From an uncultured Rhizobium sp. (GTDB lineage Bacteria > Pseudomonadota > Alphaproteobacteria > Rhizobiales > Rhizobiaceae), in the NCBI GenBank assembly GCA_945952415.1, contig CAMFIF010000033.1, positions 1 through 39,453 on the forward strand: a DNA stretch of 39,453 nt, written 5' to 3'. Below are positions 25,534 through 34,480 of the stretch, one piece after another; the first letter of the stretch is position 1; the number at the start of each line of letters is the position of its first letter. A program made the translations under genes and the position numbers. The notes beneath the pieces are model-generated. The model ran no database searches and was not told the DNA's origin. It saw only the letters and a program-made list of their open reading frames with translations.

Positions 25534-26721
25534 TCAGCCGACCGGCTTCTGCAACACGTCGAATTGCGGATTGGTTTCCGAAAAGACCGGGAGTGCCGCT
25601 GCACCGAGCAGCGAAGTATCCTTGCCGGTGGCGCCTGCGATCACCCGCGGGATCTGCCGGACCGCATCGGGATCGACAGGGGGATGGAGCGGTTCCAGAC
25701 GCTCCATCAGCCGGGCAAGCAGTGCCGGTGGCATGGAACCGCCGAGAATGACGGTCGCAGGATCGAAGGCGAGCTCGTAGAAATCGATCGCCTGCCGCAG
25801 CGGCCCGACCGCCTCCGCAATCCAGCGATCGAGAGCCGGATCGTCGCGCTCAAGGGCGGCGAGGATCGCTTCCTCGTCGTCATCGGCGGTGCCCAGATGT
25901 TCATGCACCGCGCCGAGCGCCAGATAGGCGCCCAGACAGCCGCGCTTGCCGCAATGGCAGGCCTTGCCCCCGGCAACGGCAATCATGTGATGGATTTCGC
26001 CGGCATTGCGCTGGCTGCCCCGGTAGAGCTGGCCATCGATGACGAGGCCGGAGGAAACGCCCATGCCGATCCAGATATAGGCGAAGTTGGAAAGACCCCG
26101 ACCCGCGCCATAGAGCCGCTCGCCGATGGTGGCGGCGCTCGCATCGTTTTCCACCAGCACGGGCATGCCGAGCCGCTCTTCCAGTCGAGCCGCAACCGGA
26201 TAGGCCTGCCAGCCGGGAAGGGCAACCGGCGAGAGCGAGGTGACGCCCTCACCCTGATAGCGGCCGGGCATGGCAATGCCGGCACCGAGCAGGCGGGAAC
26301 GGTCGACGCCCGCGGTGGCGATCAGCTCCTCCGCCATGTCGGCGAGAAGCGGAAGCGCCGCATCCGGCCCCGGCCGGGCGGCCGGCCGGCGAAGCCGTGC
26401 GCGCACCGCTCCGGAGAGATCGGTGAGCACGCCTGCCGCATGGTCGCGCTCCAGTTCGAGGCCGATGGAATAGGCGCCGTCGGGATCGATGTCATAGGGC
26501 GTCACCGGCTGGCCGCGCGGCAGCGCGCGCTGCTCACCCGCCTTCAGAAGCCGGGATGCCACGAGTTCGCCGACAATGTTGGAAATGGTCTGCACCGTCA
26601 GCGCCGTCTGGCGCGCCAGCTCGGAACGGGTCATCGGCCCCTGCGTGCGGATCATTTCGATCACCACGCGGCGGTTGTGGGCTTTGGCCTGTTCGAGATT
26701 GGTTCCAGAAACGGGTTTCAT
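25534..26721 (-). CDS. ROK-family transcriptional regulator
   Basis: The 395-residue NagC/XylR-like protein has an N-terminal winged HTH (about 14-62, SELARQTALTVQTISNIVGEL) and a C-terminal sugar-kinase-like domain with GAGIAMPGRYQ, ENDASAATIGE and a zinc site CHCGKRGC. The residue usually Glu after that cysteine motif (CGxxGCxE) is Gly here (GCLGAYLA). It probably senses an amino sugar and controls nearby sugar genes such as the GH20 gene, which lies 588 nt away with ogt in between. Confidence 0.9.
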   Translation of the reverse strand: MKPVSGTNLEQAKAHNRRVVIEMIRTQGPMTRSELARQTALTVQTISNIVGELVASRLLKAGEQRALPRGQPVTPYDIDPDGAYSIGLELERDHAAGVLTDLSGAVRARLRRPAARPGPDAALPLLADMAEELIATAGVDRSRLLGAGIAMPGRYQGEGVTSLSPVALPGWQAYPVAARLEERLGMPVLVENDASAATIGERLYGAGRGLSNFAYIWIGMGVSSGLVIDGQLYRGSQRNAGEIHHMIAVAGGKACHCGKRGCLGAYLALGAVHEHLGTADDDEEAILAALERDDPALDRWIAEAVGPLRQAIDFYELAFDPATVILGGSMPPALLARLMERLEPLHPPVDPDAVRQIPRVIAGATGKDTSLLGAAALPVFSETNPQFDVLQKPVG

Positions 26722-26820
26722 CCCTTGAAGCCTTAGGCTTTCAAAGGGAAAAGATAAAGCCCATCTGGACCGCGGCGGCCAGGAAAGCTACCGCTTTTCG
26801 GGAAAACAGGGAGATACGGC

Positions 26821-27675
26821 ATGAACTTCTTCGAGGCGGAAGACGGGGCGCGGCTTGCCTATAGCGACGAGGGGGAGGGGCTGCCCCTGCTGGCGCTTGC
26901 GGGGCTGACCCGTGACGGGCGGGATTTCGACTATCTGGCCCCGCATCTGCCGCAGGGCATCCGCCTGCTCCGGCTGGACATGCGCGGGCGCGGCCAGTCC
27001 GCATGGACCGGCGCGGCAAGCTATACCGTGGCGCAGGAGGCGCGCGATACGCTTTCGCTGCTCGATCATCTCGGCATTGCGCGGGCAGCGATCCTCGGCT
27101 CGTCCCGGGGCGGACTGATCGGCATGCTGCTGGCGCTGACGGCAAAGACCCGGCTTCTCGGCCTCTGCCTCAACGATGTGGGGCCGGTTCTCGAGCGGGA
27201 AGGGCTGCTGCGCATCGCCGCCTATGTGGGCGTGGCACCCGCGGCATCCAGCCTTTCGGAGGTGGCAAGACGGTTGCCGCTGGCGATGCAGGGCTTTGAA
27301 AACGTGCCGGAGAGCCGCTGGCAGGCCGAGGCCGAACGGCATTTCACCGAAAGGGAGGGCCGGGTCGGCCTGCCCTATGATCCCGCTTTGGCGGAGGGTT
27401 TTGCCGCGGTGAAGGACGGCCCGCTTCCCGATGCCTGGCCACTCTTCGAAGCCTGTGCCGGCCTGCCGCTGGCACTGGTGCGGGGGGCGGCATCCGATCT
27501 CCTGAGCCGCGCGACGGCGGAGGAGATGAAGGCGCGCAATCCCGCCCTGCTGTTCGCCGATGTGCCCGGCCGGGCCCATATTCCCTTCCTCGACGAACCG
27601 CAGGCGCTTGCCGTCATCCGCGCCTGGCTTGCAGAGGTCGCGGCCTTCGCCGCTTCGGAGACGCCTGCCGCCTGA
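26821..27675 (+). CDS. Alpha/beta hydrolase
   Basis: The 284-residue alpha/beta-hydrolase-fold protein has nucleophile S95 in the elbow GSSRG, a D-M-R-G-R-G-Q-S stretch (53-60) typical of the family, and a catalytic His in PGRAHIPFLDEP near the end. No signal peptide was seen. Its substrate cannot be inferred. It is divergent from the ROK gene, so it may be under the same control. GGGAGA precedes the start. Confidence 0.88.
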   Translation: MNFFEAEDGARLAYSDEGEGLPLLALAGLTRDGRDFDYLAPHLPQGIRLLRLDMRGRGQSAWTGAASYTVAQEARDTLSLLDHLGIARAAILGSSRGGLIGMLLALTAKTRLLGLCLNDVGPVLEREGLLRIAAYVGVAPAASSLSEVARRLPLAMQGFENVPESRWQAEAERHFTEREGRVGLPYDPALAEGFAAVKDGPLPDAWPLFEACAGLPLALVRGAASDLLSRATAEEMKARNPALLFADVPGRAHIPFLDEPQALAVIRAWLAEVAAFAASETPAA

Positions 27676-27756
27676 GGGACGATGGCCGTCCGCTTTTCCC
27701 GGAACGGGCCCGATCCTCATGCGTTTCCATCTGCCAAACCAGATGGAGGGCAGGCC

Positions 27757-27936
27757 ATGCACAAGGATGACGAGGCACGCGATGCGGTGGAGGAAACGGG
27801 CGCGACGAGCCCGCCGGTGAAGAACCCGCCCGCCGGACCCCATGCGGCCAAGGGGCTGACCGACAGGATGAAGACGCCGGGAACCGGCCTTCTGCCCGAC
27901 CGGAAGGAAGGCGACGTGAACGCGCCTTCCGGCTGA
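27757..27936 (+). CDS. Small conserved hypothetical protein, 59 residues
   Basis: The hydrophilic protein (MHKDDEARDAVEETGA ... KNPPAGPHAAKGLTDRM) is rich in Asp, Glu, Lys and Pro, with no membrane segment or known domain. GGAGGG at good spacing strongly supports the start. Similar short proteins occur in rhizobia, from memory. Its function is unknown. Confidence 0.7.
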   Translation: MHKDDEARDAVEETGATSPPVKNPPAGPHAAKGLTDRMKTPGTGLLPDRKEGDVNAPSG

Positions 27937-27952
27937 GCGAACCGGAAGGCGC
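27922..27952. terminator. Bidirectional terminator overlapping the small gene's stop
   Basis: A perfect 11-bp stem (GCGCCTTCCGG / CCGGAAGGCGC) with a 9-nt loop lies between convergent genes. Its left arm is inside the end of the 59-residue gene. Confidence 0.7.
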
Positions 27953-27955
27953 GGC

Positions 27956-28843
27956 TCAGAGGATCAGCACGCCCTGGTGCTTGGCCTTGTTTTCCGGCTC
28001 CACGTGGATGGAAATCATTGCGCCCGGAAAGTGCTTCTTCAGCGCGGATTCGATCCGGTCGCAGATATCATGGGCCTCGTCCACGGTGATGCTGCCCGGC
28101 ACGACCATGTGGAAATCGATGAAGGTGGCGCGGCCCGCATGGCGCGTGCGCAGGTCATGCACTTCCAGCGCGCCTGTCGCGGCGCCCGAGATGATCTCGC
28201 GGATCCTCGCCAGCGTCTCGTCCGAGACCGCTTCATCCAGGAGGCCGGAGAGCGATTCGGCCACCACCTTCCAGCCGGACCAGAGAATGTTGATCGCGAC
28301 CAGCCCGGCAAGGGCCGGATCGAGCTTCTGCCAGCCGGTGAGGATGGCGATCAGCACGCCGAAGGTCACCCCGATCGAGGAAATCACGTCGGAGAGCAGA
28401 TGCTTGCCGTCGGCCACCAGCGCCGGGGACCGGTGGCGCCGCCCATAGCTGATCAGCACGTAGCACCATATGCCGTTGACGACGCTGGCAAGCCCGTTGA
28501 TGAGCAGGCCTTCGAGCGGCGCGTTGAGCGGCCGTGGCGCCATGAAGCCCTTCACGGCCTCGTTCATGATCAGCAGCGCGGCGATGATGATCATCACCCC
28601 TTCCAGCACCGCGCTCATGAATTCCGCCTTGTGGTGACCATAGGGATGGTTGGCATCCGCCGGCCGGGCCGCCACGCGGATCGCCACCAGGGCGGCAATG
28701 GCGGTTGCCACATTCACCGTGCTTTCCAGCGCATCGGAGAGCAGCGCGATCGATCCGGTCATCCACCAGGCCAGCGCCTTCAGGCCGAGCACGAAGAGGC
28801 CGACGGCGATGCTGCCGATGGCGATTTTGATTGTCCGGTCCAT
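27956..28843 (-). CDS. Cation diffusion facilitator family transporter
   Basis: The 295-residue inner-membrane exporter of divalent metals (Zn, Fe, Mn or Co) has six helices with metal-site motifs SDALES in helix 2 and HLLSDVISS in helix 5, plus HPYGHHKAEF between helices 2 and 3. A cytoplasmic ferredoxin-like C-terminal domain contains HDLRTRHAG and DFHMVV. It resembles FieF. GAGGGG fixes the start; the 42-residue upstream extension is rejected. Confidence 0.92.
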   Translation of the reverse strand: MDRTIKIAIGSIAVGLFVLGLKALAWWMTGSIALLSDALESTVNVATAIAALVAIRVAARPADANHPYGHHKAEFMSAVLEGVMIIIAALLIMNEAVKGFMAPRPLNAPLEGLLINGLASVVNGIWCYVLISYGRRHRSPALVADGKHLLSDVISSIGVTFGVLIAILTGWQKLDPALAGLVAINILWSGWKVVAESLSGLLDEAVSDETLARIREIISGAATGALEVHDLRTRHAGRATFIDFHMVVPGSITVDEAHDICDRIESALKKHFPGAMISIHVEPENKAKHQGVLIL

Positions 28844-29153
28844 GGCCCCTCTCTCTCGGATTGCGGTCGGCGACACTGATTGCTGTAGCGGATAACCGCA
28901 GCCCCCGCCGGATTCAAGTGAAGAAAACAAGGAAAAACAATGATTTGTGCTATTGCAATTCATTAGCATTCAAGAATGGGGTTGTTGCCGGGTTGCCGGA
29001 CACTGCCCGCACATGCCGGCCAAGGCGGGCTTAACAAGGCCCCTCCGGCTCCTCGCCAATCGGGAAAGGCAAGGGGAATCAGAACGTTTTATCCAGCTAT
29101 TAACCCTTAGAATGCATAAATGTCGAAAATCGTAATATAGAGTGAGTTCTGCC
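28844..29153. other. Divergent regulatory gap, CDF gene and chemoreceptor gene
   Basis: The 310-nt gap holds no credible gene. TGCTA-N11-TAGCA (28949-28969) is an inverted repeat in AT-rich sequence upstream of the metal exporter, perhaps a site for a metal-dependent repressor. The last 60 nt before the chemoreceptor (CGTTTTATCCAGCTATTAAC on) are AT-rich and should hold its promoter, which was not resolved. Confidence 0.4.
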
Positions 29154-30869
29154 ATGATGCCTTTCGGTTTAGGGAACGAAGCAGGCCAGGTGCTCAAGGC
29201 CCTGAACCGGTCGCTCGCCGTGATCGAGTTCGATCTCAAGGGCAATATCCTGGATGCGAACGAGAATTTCTGCCGCGCGCTCGGCTATGGCAGGGAAGAG
29301 ATCGTCGGGCGGCATCACCGCATGTTCGTCGATCCCGCCGAGGCTGCCTCGGCGGAGTACCGGGCCTTCTGGGACAAGCTGGCCCGCGGCGAGTATGACC
29401 AGCGTCAGTACCGGCGGCTGGGCAAGGGCAACCGCACCATCTGGATCGAGGCGAGCTATAACCCGGTCTTCCGCCGCGGCAAGCCCTACAAGGTGGTGAA
29501 GATCGCCACCGACATTACCGAGGCGAAGACCCGCGCGCTCGACAGCGCCGGCAAGCTGGAGGCGCTGTCCCGCTCCCAGGCGATCATCGAATTTACCCCC
29601 GATGGCAGGGTGATCGACGCCAACGAGAATTTCCTGGTCACGCTGGGCTACCGGCGGGAGGAAATCGTCGGGCGGCACCATTCCCTGTTCTGCCACCAGC
29701 ACTATGCGGAAAGCCCAGAATACCGGACCTTCTGGGCCCGTCTCGCGAAGGGTGAATTCTTCGCCGACCAGTTCACCCGCGTGACGAAAACGGGCGAAGA
29801 AATCCATATCCAGGCCACCTACAACCCGATCTTCGGCGTGGACGGCAAGGTGCAGAAGGTGGTGAAATTCGCCACTGACGTGACCGGCCGGGTGCGGGCG
29901 ATGCAGACCCTGGCGGACGGGCTGAAGCGACTGGCGGACTGCAACATCCGCATCACCATGGACCAGCCCTTCGATCCGGAATTCGAGCCGCTCCGCCATG
30001 ATTTCAACCGTTCCATCGGCCGGTTCCAGGAAACGCTGGAGCAGGTGCTCTCCGAAACCCGCAAGCTGACCGAAAACGGCACGGACATGCGCAGCAGCTC
30101 CGAAAGCCTCGACGAGCGAAGCCATCACCAGGTTTCGGCCCTGCAGCAGACCACGACGGCGCTGGACGCGATCACCGGAACGATCCGGGATGCGAGCACC
30201 CGCACGGCCGAGACCCGCAGCCTGGTGCGCGACGCCCGCCAGGCGGCAACCGAATCGGTAAAGGTGCTGAACGCGACCGTGGAGGCCATGGGACGGATCG
30301 AGACCGCTTCGGCCGAGATTTCCAACATCATCGGCGTGATTGACGAAATCGCCTTCCAGACCAATCTTCTGGCGCTCAATGCGGGCGTGGAGGCGGCGCG
30401 TGCCGGCGAAAGCGGCAAGGGCTTTGCCGTCGTGGCGCAGGAAGTGCGGGCGCTCGCGCAGCGTTCGGCCGAAGCCGCCAAGGAAATCGCCCGGCTGATC
30501 AGCAATTCCTCCGGCGAGGTGAAGGAGGGTGTGCGGCTGGTGGGCGATACCGGGGATGCGCTTCGCCGCATCGAGGATTTCGTCCATACCATCGACGGCA
30601 ATGTGGAAGCGATTGCCCAGTCCGCCACCGAACAGTCCCATCAGCTGGCGGAAATCAACACCGCCGTCCATTCGCTGGACCGGCTGTCGCGCGAAAACAT
30701 CACGCTGGTCGGGCGCATGAATGCTGTGAGCCTGGCACTGGCCACCGGAGCGGAAACGCTGTCCGGCCTCGTTCACCGCTTCAAGCTCAACCGCCGCGCC
30801 CGCATTCGCGAGCCGGGTTCGGAAGCGGCGGCAGCGGTCCATCTGCGCCGGGACCGATCGGCGGCCTGA
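29154..30869 (+). CDS. Soluble methyl-accepting chemotaxis protein with two PAS domains
   Basis: The 571-residue protein has two related PAS domains (about 6-115 and 120-240). They share [18 protein letters not shown] and KVV-K-ATD, so they arose by duplication. A linker follows, then an MCP signalling domain whose hairpin tip reads [31 protein letters not shown]. No membrane helix is visible, so it is a cytoplasmic receptor, possibly binding haem or flavin as Aer-like PAS proteins do. It passes signals to CheA/CheW. GTG at 29142 is an alternative start. Confidence 0.92.
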   Translation: MMPFGLGNEAGQVLKALNRSLAVIEFDLKGNILDANENFCRALGYGREEIVGRHHRMFVDPAEAASAEYRAFWDKLARGEYDQRQYRRLGKGNRTIWIEASYNPVFRRGKPYKVVKIATDITEAKTRALDSAGKLEALSRSQAIIEFTPDGRVIDANENFLVTLGYRREEIVGRHHSLFCHQHYAESPEYRTFWARLAKGEFFADQFTRVTKTGEEIHIQATYNPIFGVDGKVQKVVKFATDVTGRVRAMQTLADGLKRLADCNIRITMDQPFDPEFEPLRHDFNRSIGRFQETLEQVLSETRKLTENGTDMRSSSESLDERSHHQVSALQQTTTALDAITGTIRDASTRTAETRSLVRDARQAATESVKVLNATVEAMGRIETASAEISNIIGVIDEIAFQTNLLALNAGVEAARAGESGKGFAVVAQEVRALAQRSAEAAKEIARLISNSSGEVKEGVRLVGDTGDALRRIEDFVHTIDGNVEAIAQSATEQSHQLAEINTAVHSLDRLSRENITLVGRMNAVSLALATGAETLSGLVHRFKLNRRARIREPGSEAAAAVHLRRDRSAA

Positions 30870-30878
30870 CGCCCCGTC

Positions 30879-31517
30879 TCAGACGGTCTCCACCGCCTCG
30901 AAACCGTGGCGGGCATGGAAGCGGGCAAGCTCGCGCGCTTCCGGCCGCCGGCCGGTGAAGATTTCCACATAGGAAGGAATGCGCCGCATGCGGGTCGCGA
31001 GATCCTCCCGCGCCTGCATGGAAATATAGCCGATCTGCACGAGATAGACGGTGCGCGCGCGCACGTCCGCCTCGACGGAGGGCTGGCCGAACCGCTTGAA
31101 AAGTGCCGTCAGCGCCGCCAGGCGCACCGCATCGGCGGCCTCCACCTCGGCCGCGACATCGGCGGATTGCAGCGCCCAGCTGCGCACCGCAAATTCGAAG
31201 GGCGCATCGAAGAGCGACTGGTCCAGCCAGCAGTCGAAGACATTCAGCATGGCTTCCGCGGCGGTTTCCGCATAGGCGGCGCACTGGCGCTCCAGGCTGC
31301 CGGTGTTCTTGTCGCGCCAGCGGGTGAGGAGATCGGAAAGCAGCGCCTCGCGATCCTTGAAGAACCAGTAGAAGCTGGTGCGGGACAGATTGAGCCGCTT
31401 GGCCAGCGGCACGATGCGCACCGCATCCACCCCCTGTTCGAGAAGCAGCGCCTGGGCGGCATCCAGCCAGAGATCGCGCGAGCCGCGCCAGCCGGATTCG
31501 GTCTCCTTGCTTTCCAT
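30879..31517 (-). CDS. TetR-family transcriptional regulator
   Basis: The 212-residue protein has an N-terminal HTH (about 15-60, with VRIVPLAKRLNLSRTSFYWFFKDREALL), the typical TetR signature, and an all-helical C-terminal ligand domain with a single Cys in FDCWLD. It is convergent with the chemoreceptor, 9 nt apart. No obvious target gene adjoins it; it may control the DUF2853 cluster upstream or itself. Confidence 0.92.
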   Translation of the reverse strand: MESKETESGWRGSRDLWLDAAQALLLEQGVDAVRIVPLAKRLNLSRTSFYWFFKDREALLSDLLTRWRDKNTGSLERQCAAYAETAAEAMLNVFDCWLDQSLFDAPFEFAVRSWALQSADVAAEVEAADAVRLAALTALFKRFGQPSVEADVRARTVYLVQIGYISMQAREDLATRMRRIPSYVEIFTGRRPEARELARFHARHGFEAVETV

Positions 31518-31639
31518 GCCAAGTGCTTTCCCTGCTTCGATTTTTGCTGAAGATGGCCGAGGGAAGCCGCCCCGTCAAATGGTGAGATGGCGATCGGCGC
31601 CCGCATCCCCGGAAAGCGGCGGAAAAGCCCGAAAACGAC

Positions 31640-31673
31640 AGGGGTCGCCACCCCTTTCCGGGCGGCGACCCCT
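31640..31673 (-). terminator. Terminator after the DUF2853 gene
   Basis: A 10-bp stem (AGGGGTCGCC / GGCGACCCCT) with a 14-nt loop begins 18 nt beyond the stop codon on the minus strand and is followed by TGTCGTTTTC. Confidence 0.6.
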
Positions 31674-31690
31674 GGAGAGCGACGGGCCGA

Positions 31691-32032
31691 TCAGGCGTAG
31701 ACGGCTTCCTTGCCGAAATGCTTGACGAGCAGGTAGTAGAGCACGACGCGATACTTGTTGCGGTTCGAGCGGCCATAGGCGTCGATCGCGGCATTGAGGC
31801 CCGCTTCCAGATCCGCACCGGCAGCAAGGCCAAGCTTCTTGATGAGGAAATTGTTGCGCACCCGGTCGAGCTCGCCCTCATCCGAGGAAGAGACGGTGGA
31901 GCTGTCGGCATTGTAGATCGACGGGCCGAGGCCCCGGGCAATCTTGGTCAGAAGATCGGCATCGGCCTCCACGCCGCACTTCTCCTTGAGATCGGCGGTA
32001 TATTTCGCAATCAGGTTGTCGAATTCGCTCAT
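31691..32032 (-). CDS. DUF2853-family small protein
   Basis: The 113-residue acidic helical protein starts MSEFDNLIAKYTADLKEKCG and ends YLLVKHFGKEAVYA. It resembles the DUF2853 family; its function is unknown. AAAAGGA about 9 nt upstream supports the start, and the in-frame extension to 32470 overlaps the next gene and is rejected. It is the last of three short same-strand genes spaced 42-80 nt apart. Confidence 0.8.
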   Translation of the reverse strand: MSEFDNLIAKYTADLKEKCGVEADADLLTKIARGLGPSIYNADSSTVSSSDEGELDRVRNNFLIKKLGLAAGADLEAGLNAAIDAYGRSNRNKYRVVLYYLLVKHFGKEAVYA

Positions 32033-32112
32033 GGTCGAGGTCCTTTTGGGGGGGTGGGAAAGCCCGCCGGAGGGGCGGGCCGAGGAAAGGCGGGATGGGA
32101 TCGGGCGGCCTG

Positions 32113-32556
32113 TCAGCCCTTGGCCTTCAGCTTGGCATTGCACAGGCTGTAGAAGCCGCCGCCCTTCTGGATCCACTTCAGGCCGTTCAGCGTGTTGGCA
32201 TCCTTGTTGGCGTGATAGGCATCGACGCAGGTGTGCAGGCGCGCCTTGCCGGCGGATTCGCTCTTGTACTTGGCGGCGATGGCGGTCGGGAACTTCACGC
32301 CCTTCGGCGCATCTGCCGTCGGCTTGGCGGGCTCTTCGCTCACCGCTTCGGAGACGGAAGGATCGTCGGTTTCTTCCGCGGCGGCGCCGCAGTTCTTGGC
32401 GCGGAAATCGTTCCACTTCATGCCGTTCAGCGTGCCCTTTGCCTTGGCATCCTGATATTTGGCGCTGCATTCCTTCATGGTCAGCGCATGGGCGGAGGTG
32501 GAAAGGCCGACCACGGCAACGAAGGCGGCGGCAAGCATGGCAATTCTCTTGGACAT
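32113..32556 (-). CDS. Exported small protein with a duplicated Cys motif
   Basis: The 147-residue protein has a clear signal peptide (1-24, MSKRIAMLAAAFVAVVGLS, cleavage near AHA|L). The mature part has two related units: C30 ... GTLNGMKW (41-48) ... C56, and C110 ... NTLNGLKW (121-128) ... C139. In both, the motif starts 11 residues after the first Cys. Each unit could close one disulfide. An acidic Ser/Pro linker (about 60-85) joins them. The pattern recalls PsiF-type repeats but is not a firm match. Its function is unknown. Confidence 0.8.
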   Translation of the reverse strand: MSKRIAMLAAAFVAVVGLSTSAHALTMKECSAKYQDAKAKGTLNGMKWNDFRAKNCGAAAEETDDPSVSEAVSEEPAKPTADAPKGVKFPTAIAAKYKSESAGKARLHTCVDAYHANKDANTLNGLKWIQKGGGFYSLCNAKLKAKG

Positions 32557-32598
32557 GTCAGAAACCTCTTGGGGTCCAGGGGGAGGGGTAAGGGGGGA

Positions 32599-32949
32599 TC
32601 AGCCGGGCAGCACACCGTTCGGGCTCGCCTTGTCCACGGCATTGGGAAGAAGATGGGAGAGCACCTGCGGCAGGGCATCGGGATCGAGCCCCAGCGCCTG
32701 CGCGATGCCGGACAGCTGCTCGCCGGAGAGCGCCTGCCGGATCTGATCGGCCGAAACGGGAAGATTGGAGCCGGTGCCGATCCAGGAGGCCACCTGATCG
32801 CCCAGCCCGGCGCTGCGGAGATTGTCGAGCAGGCCGCCGACGCCGCCGGAATTGCCCAGCGCGCTTTCTGCAACCTGAAGCAGATTAATTTCCTGCCCAT
32901 TCATCAGTTTCTCGGCAAGCCCGCCGGCCAGATCGCCCCAGAAGCTCAT
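32599..32949 (-). CDS. YidB-family (DUF937) protein
   Basis: The 116-residue protein has the family's features: Gly-rich LGNSGGVGGLLDNLRSAGLGDQVASWIGTGSN, then ISADQI-like PVSADQIRQAL and LPQVLSHLLPNAVD. The function of YidB proteins is unknown. GAGGGGAG fixes the start; an extra 7-residue in-frame extension is not needed. It is the first of the three-gene minus-strand cluster and is divergent from cbpA. Confidence 0.88.
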   Translation of the reverse strand: MSFWGDLAGGLAEKLMNGQEINLLQVAESALGNSGGVGGLLDNLRSAGLGDQVASWIGTGSNLPVSADQIRQALSGEQLSGIAQALGLDPDALPQVLSHLLPNAVDKASPNGVLPG

Positions 32950-33189
32950 CGTTTTCTCCCCTCGCCTCATGCGTGTTTGTTAATGTCTTATTACCAATTT
33001 AACCGCTATTTGTCATTGATGAAAATTAACCTTTGCTGAACGGATCGCTCCGGTCGTCCGCTTTTTTTCGCAGTGCGAAAGAAGAGCGGTTGAAAAGCGC
33101 CCGTACCCCTCCCCACATAAGAAAAAAATCATCATGCCCGGCGGCGCGACGGGCCTCTCGCCCTGCTGCCGGCTCGACTGGAGGGCTTC

Positions 33190-34104
33190 ATGGCCAAAGA
33201 TCCCTATACGCTCCTGGGCGTGGCGAAGACGGCCTCGCAGAAGGAGATCCAGAGCGCCTATCGCAAGCTTGCAAAGACGCTGCATCCCGATCTCAACCCC
33301 GGCGACAGGACGGCGGAGGAGAAGTTCAAGGCGGTGTCTGCGGCCTATGCGATCCTGGGCGACGAGGACAAGCGCAAGCGCTTCGATGCGGGCGAGATCG
33401 ATGCCGAGGGCGTCGAGCAGCCGAAGCGCGATTTCTACCGCGACTATGCCCATGCGGGTGCCGATCAGGGGCGCTATACCTATTCCGGCGGCTTTTCCGA
33501 TTTCGGCGATGCGGAAGACCTGCTGTCCGGCATTTTCGGGCGCCGGGGCGGGGGCGGTCGCGCCAATGCCGCTTTCCGCGGTCAGGACCGGCACTATGCC
33601 CTTCCGGTGGATTTCCTCGATGCAGTGAATGGCGGCTCGGTGACGGTGAACCTGCCGGAAGGCGGGGCGCTGGACATCCGCATTCCCGCCGGCACCCGCG
33701 ACGGCCAGACGCTGCGCCTCAAGGGCAAGGGGGAGCCGGGCTTCAATGGCGGCCCGCCGGGCGATGCGCTGATCGACATCACCGTGAAGCCCCATCCCTT
33801 CTTCGTCCGGGATGAGGACGATATCCGTCTCGACCTGCCGGTGACCCTGAAGGAGGCGGTGCTGGGCGGAAAGATCCGCGTGCCGGCCCCATCAGGCCCG
33901 CTCAGCGTGACGCTGCCCGCCCATTCCTCCAGCGGCAAGATGCTGCGGCTGAAGGGCAAGGGCGTGAAGCGCGGCACGAAGGCGGGCGATCTCTACATCA
34001 CCATCCGCATCGTGCTGCCGGAAAAACCCGATGCCGCGCTCGAGGCCTTCCTGAAGGACTGGGCGGGCGGCACGGAGGACCCGCGCCGGACCATGGGAGT
34101 ATGA
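33190..34104 (+). CDS. cbpA: DnaJ-type co-chaperone CbpA
   Basis: The 304-residue protein has a J domain (about 4-68) with H32-P33-D34, a short Gly-rich linker (IFGRRGGGGRANAA) and a DnaJ C-terminal substrate domain (about 130-300), with no Cys-rich zinc finger, as in CbpA. It delivers clients to DnaK and stimulates its ATPase. The partner modulator cbpM follows after 3 nt. GGAGGG is near the start codon. Confidence 0.93.
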   Translation: MAKDPYTLLGVAKTASQKEIQSAYRKLAKTLHPDLNPGDRTAEEKFKAVSAAYAILGDEDKRKRFDAGEIDAEGVEQPKRDFYRDYAHAGADQGRYTYSGGFSDFGDAEDLLSGIFGRRGGGGRANAAFRGQDRHYALPVDFLDAVNGGSVTVNLPEGGALDIRIPAGTRDGQTLRLKGKGEPGFNGGPPGDALIDITVKPHPFFVRDEDDIRLDLPVTLKEAVLGGKIRVPAPSGPLSVTLPAHSSSGKMLRLKGKGVKRGTKAGDLYITIRIVLPEKPDAALEAFLKDWAGGTEDPRRTMGV

Positions 34105-34107
34105 GCC

Positions 34108-34425
34108 ATGAAGGAAAGCGATTTCCGAAAAAACCTGTCCATAGAAGTCACCCTTCTGGAAAGCTGGGTCGCCCACGGCTGGCTGGTGCCGGCCACCACG
34201 GCCGAGGGCGCTGACTTCACCGCCGCCGACGTGGCGCGCGGCCGCCTGATCCTCGACCTTTCCCGCGACATGGGCGTGAACGAGGCGGGCGTGGACGTGG
34301 CGATCCGCCTGATCGACCAGATGCACGGACTGCGCCAGACGCTGCACGGCCTCCTCGGCGCACTGGACCGCCACGACCGCAGCCTGCGCCAGCGCCTGAT
34401 TGCCGAGATCGTCGATCTCGAGTGA
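34108..34425 (+). CDS. cbpM: Chaperone modulator CbpM
   Basis: The 105-residue helical, MerR-like protein binds the J domain of CbpA and blocks its co-chaperone activity. ESWVAHGWLVPA and FTAADVARGRLILDLSRDMGVNEAGVDVAI are typical. It lies 3 nt after cbpA, and the pairing is what identifies it. Confidence 0.88.
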   Translation: MKESDFRKNLSIEVTLLESWVAHGWLVPATTAEGADFTAADVARGRLILDLSRDMGVNEAGVDVAIRLIDQMHGLRQTLHGLLGALDRHDRSLRQRLIAEIVDLE

Positions 34426-34480
34426 GAGGGGCGGGCGGATGAATTTCAGGCTTGCCAAATATTAGAATTAACTTAGCATG

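Noticed and set aside
28844..28969. 42-residue N-terminal extension of the cation diffusion facilitator
   Set aside because: The extension crosses the AT-rich promoter-like region and does not look like a family N-terminus; GAGGGG marks the start at 28843.
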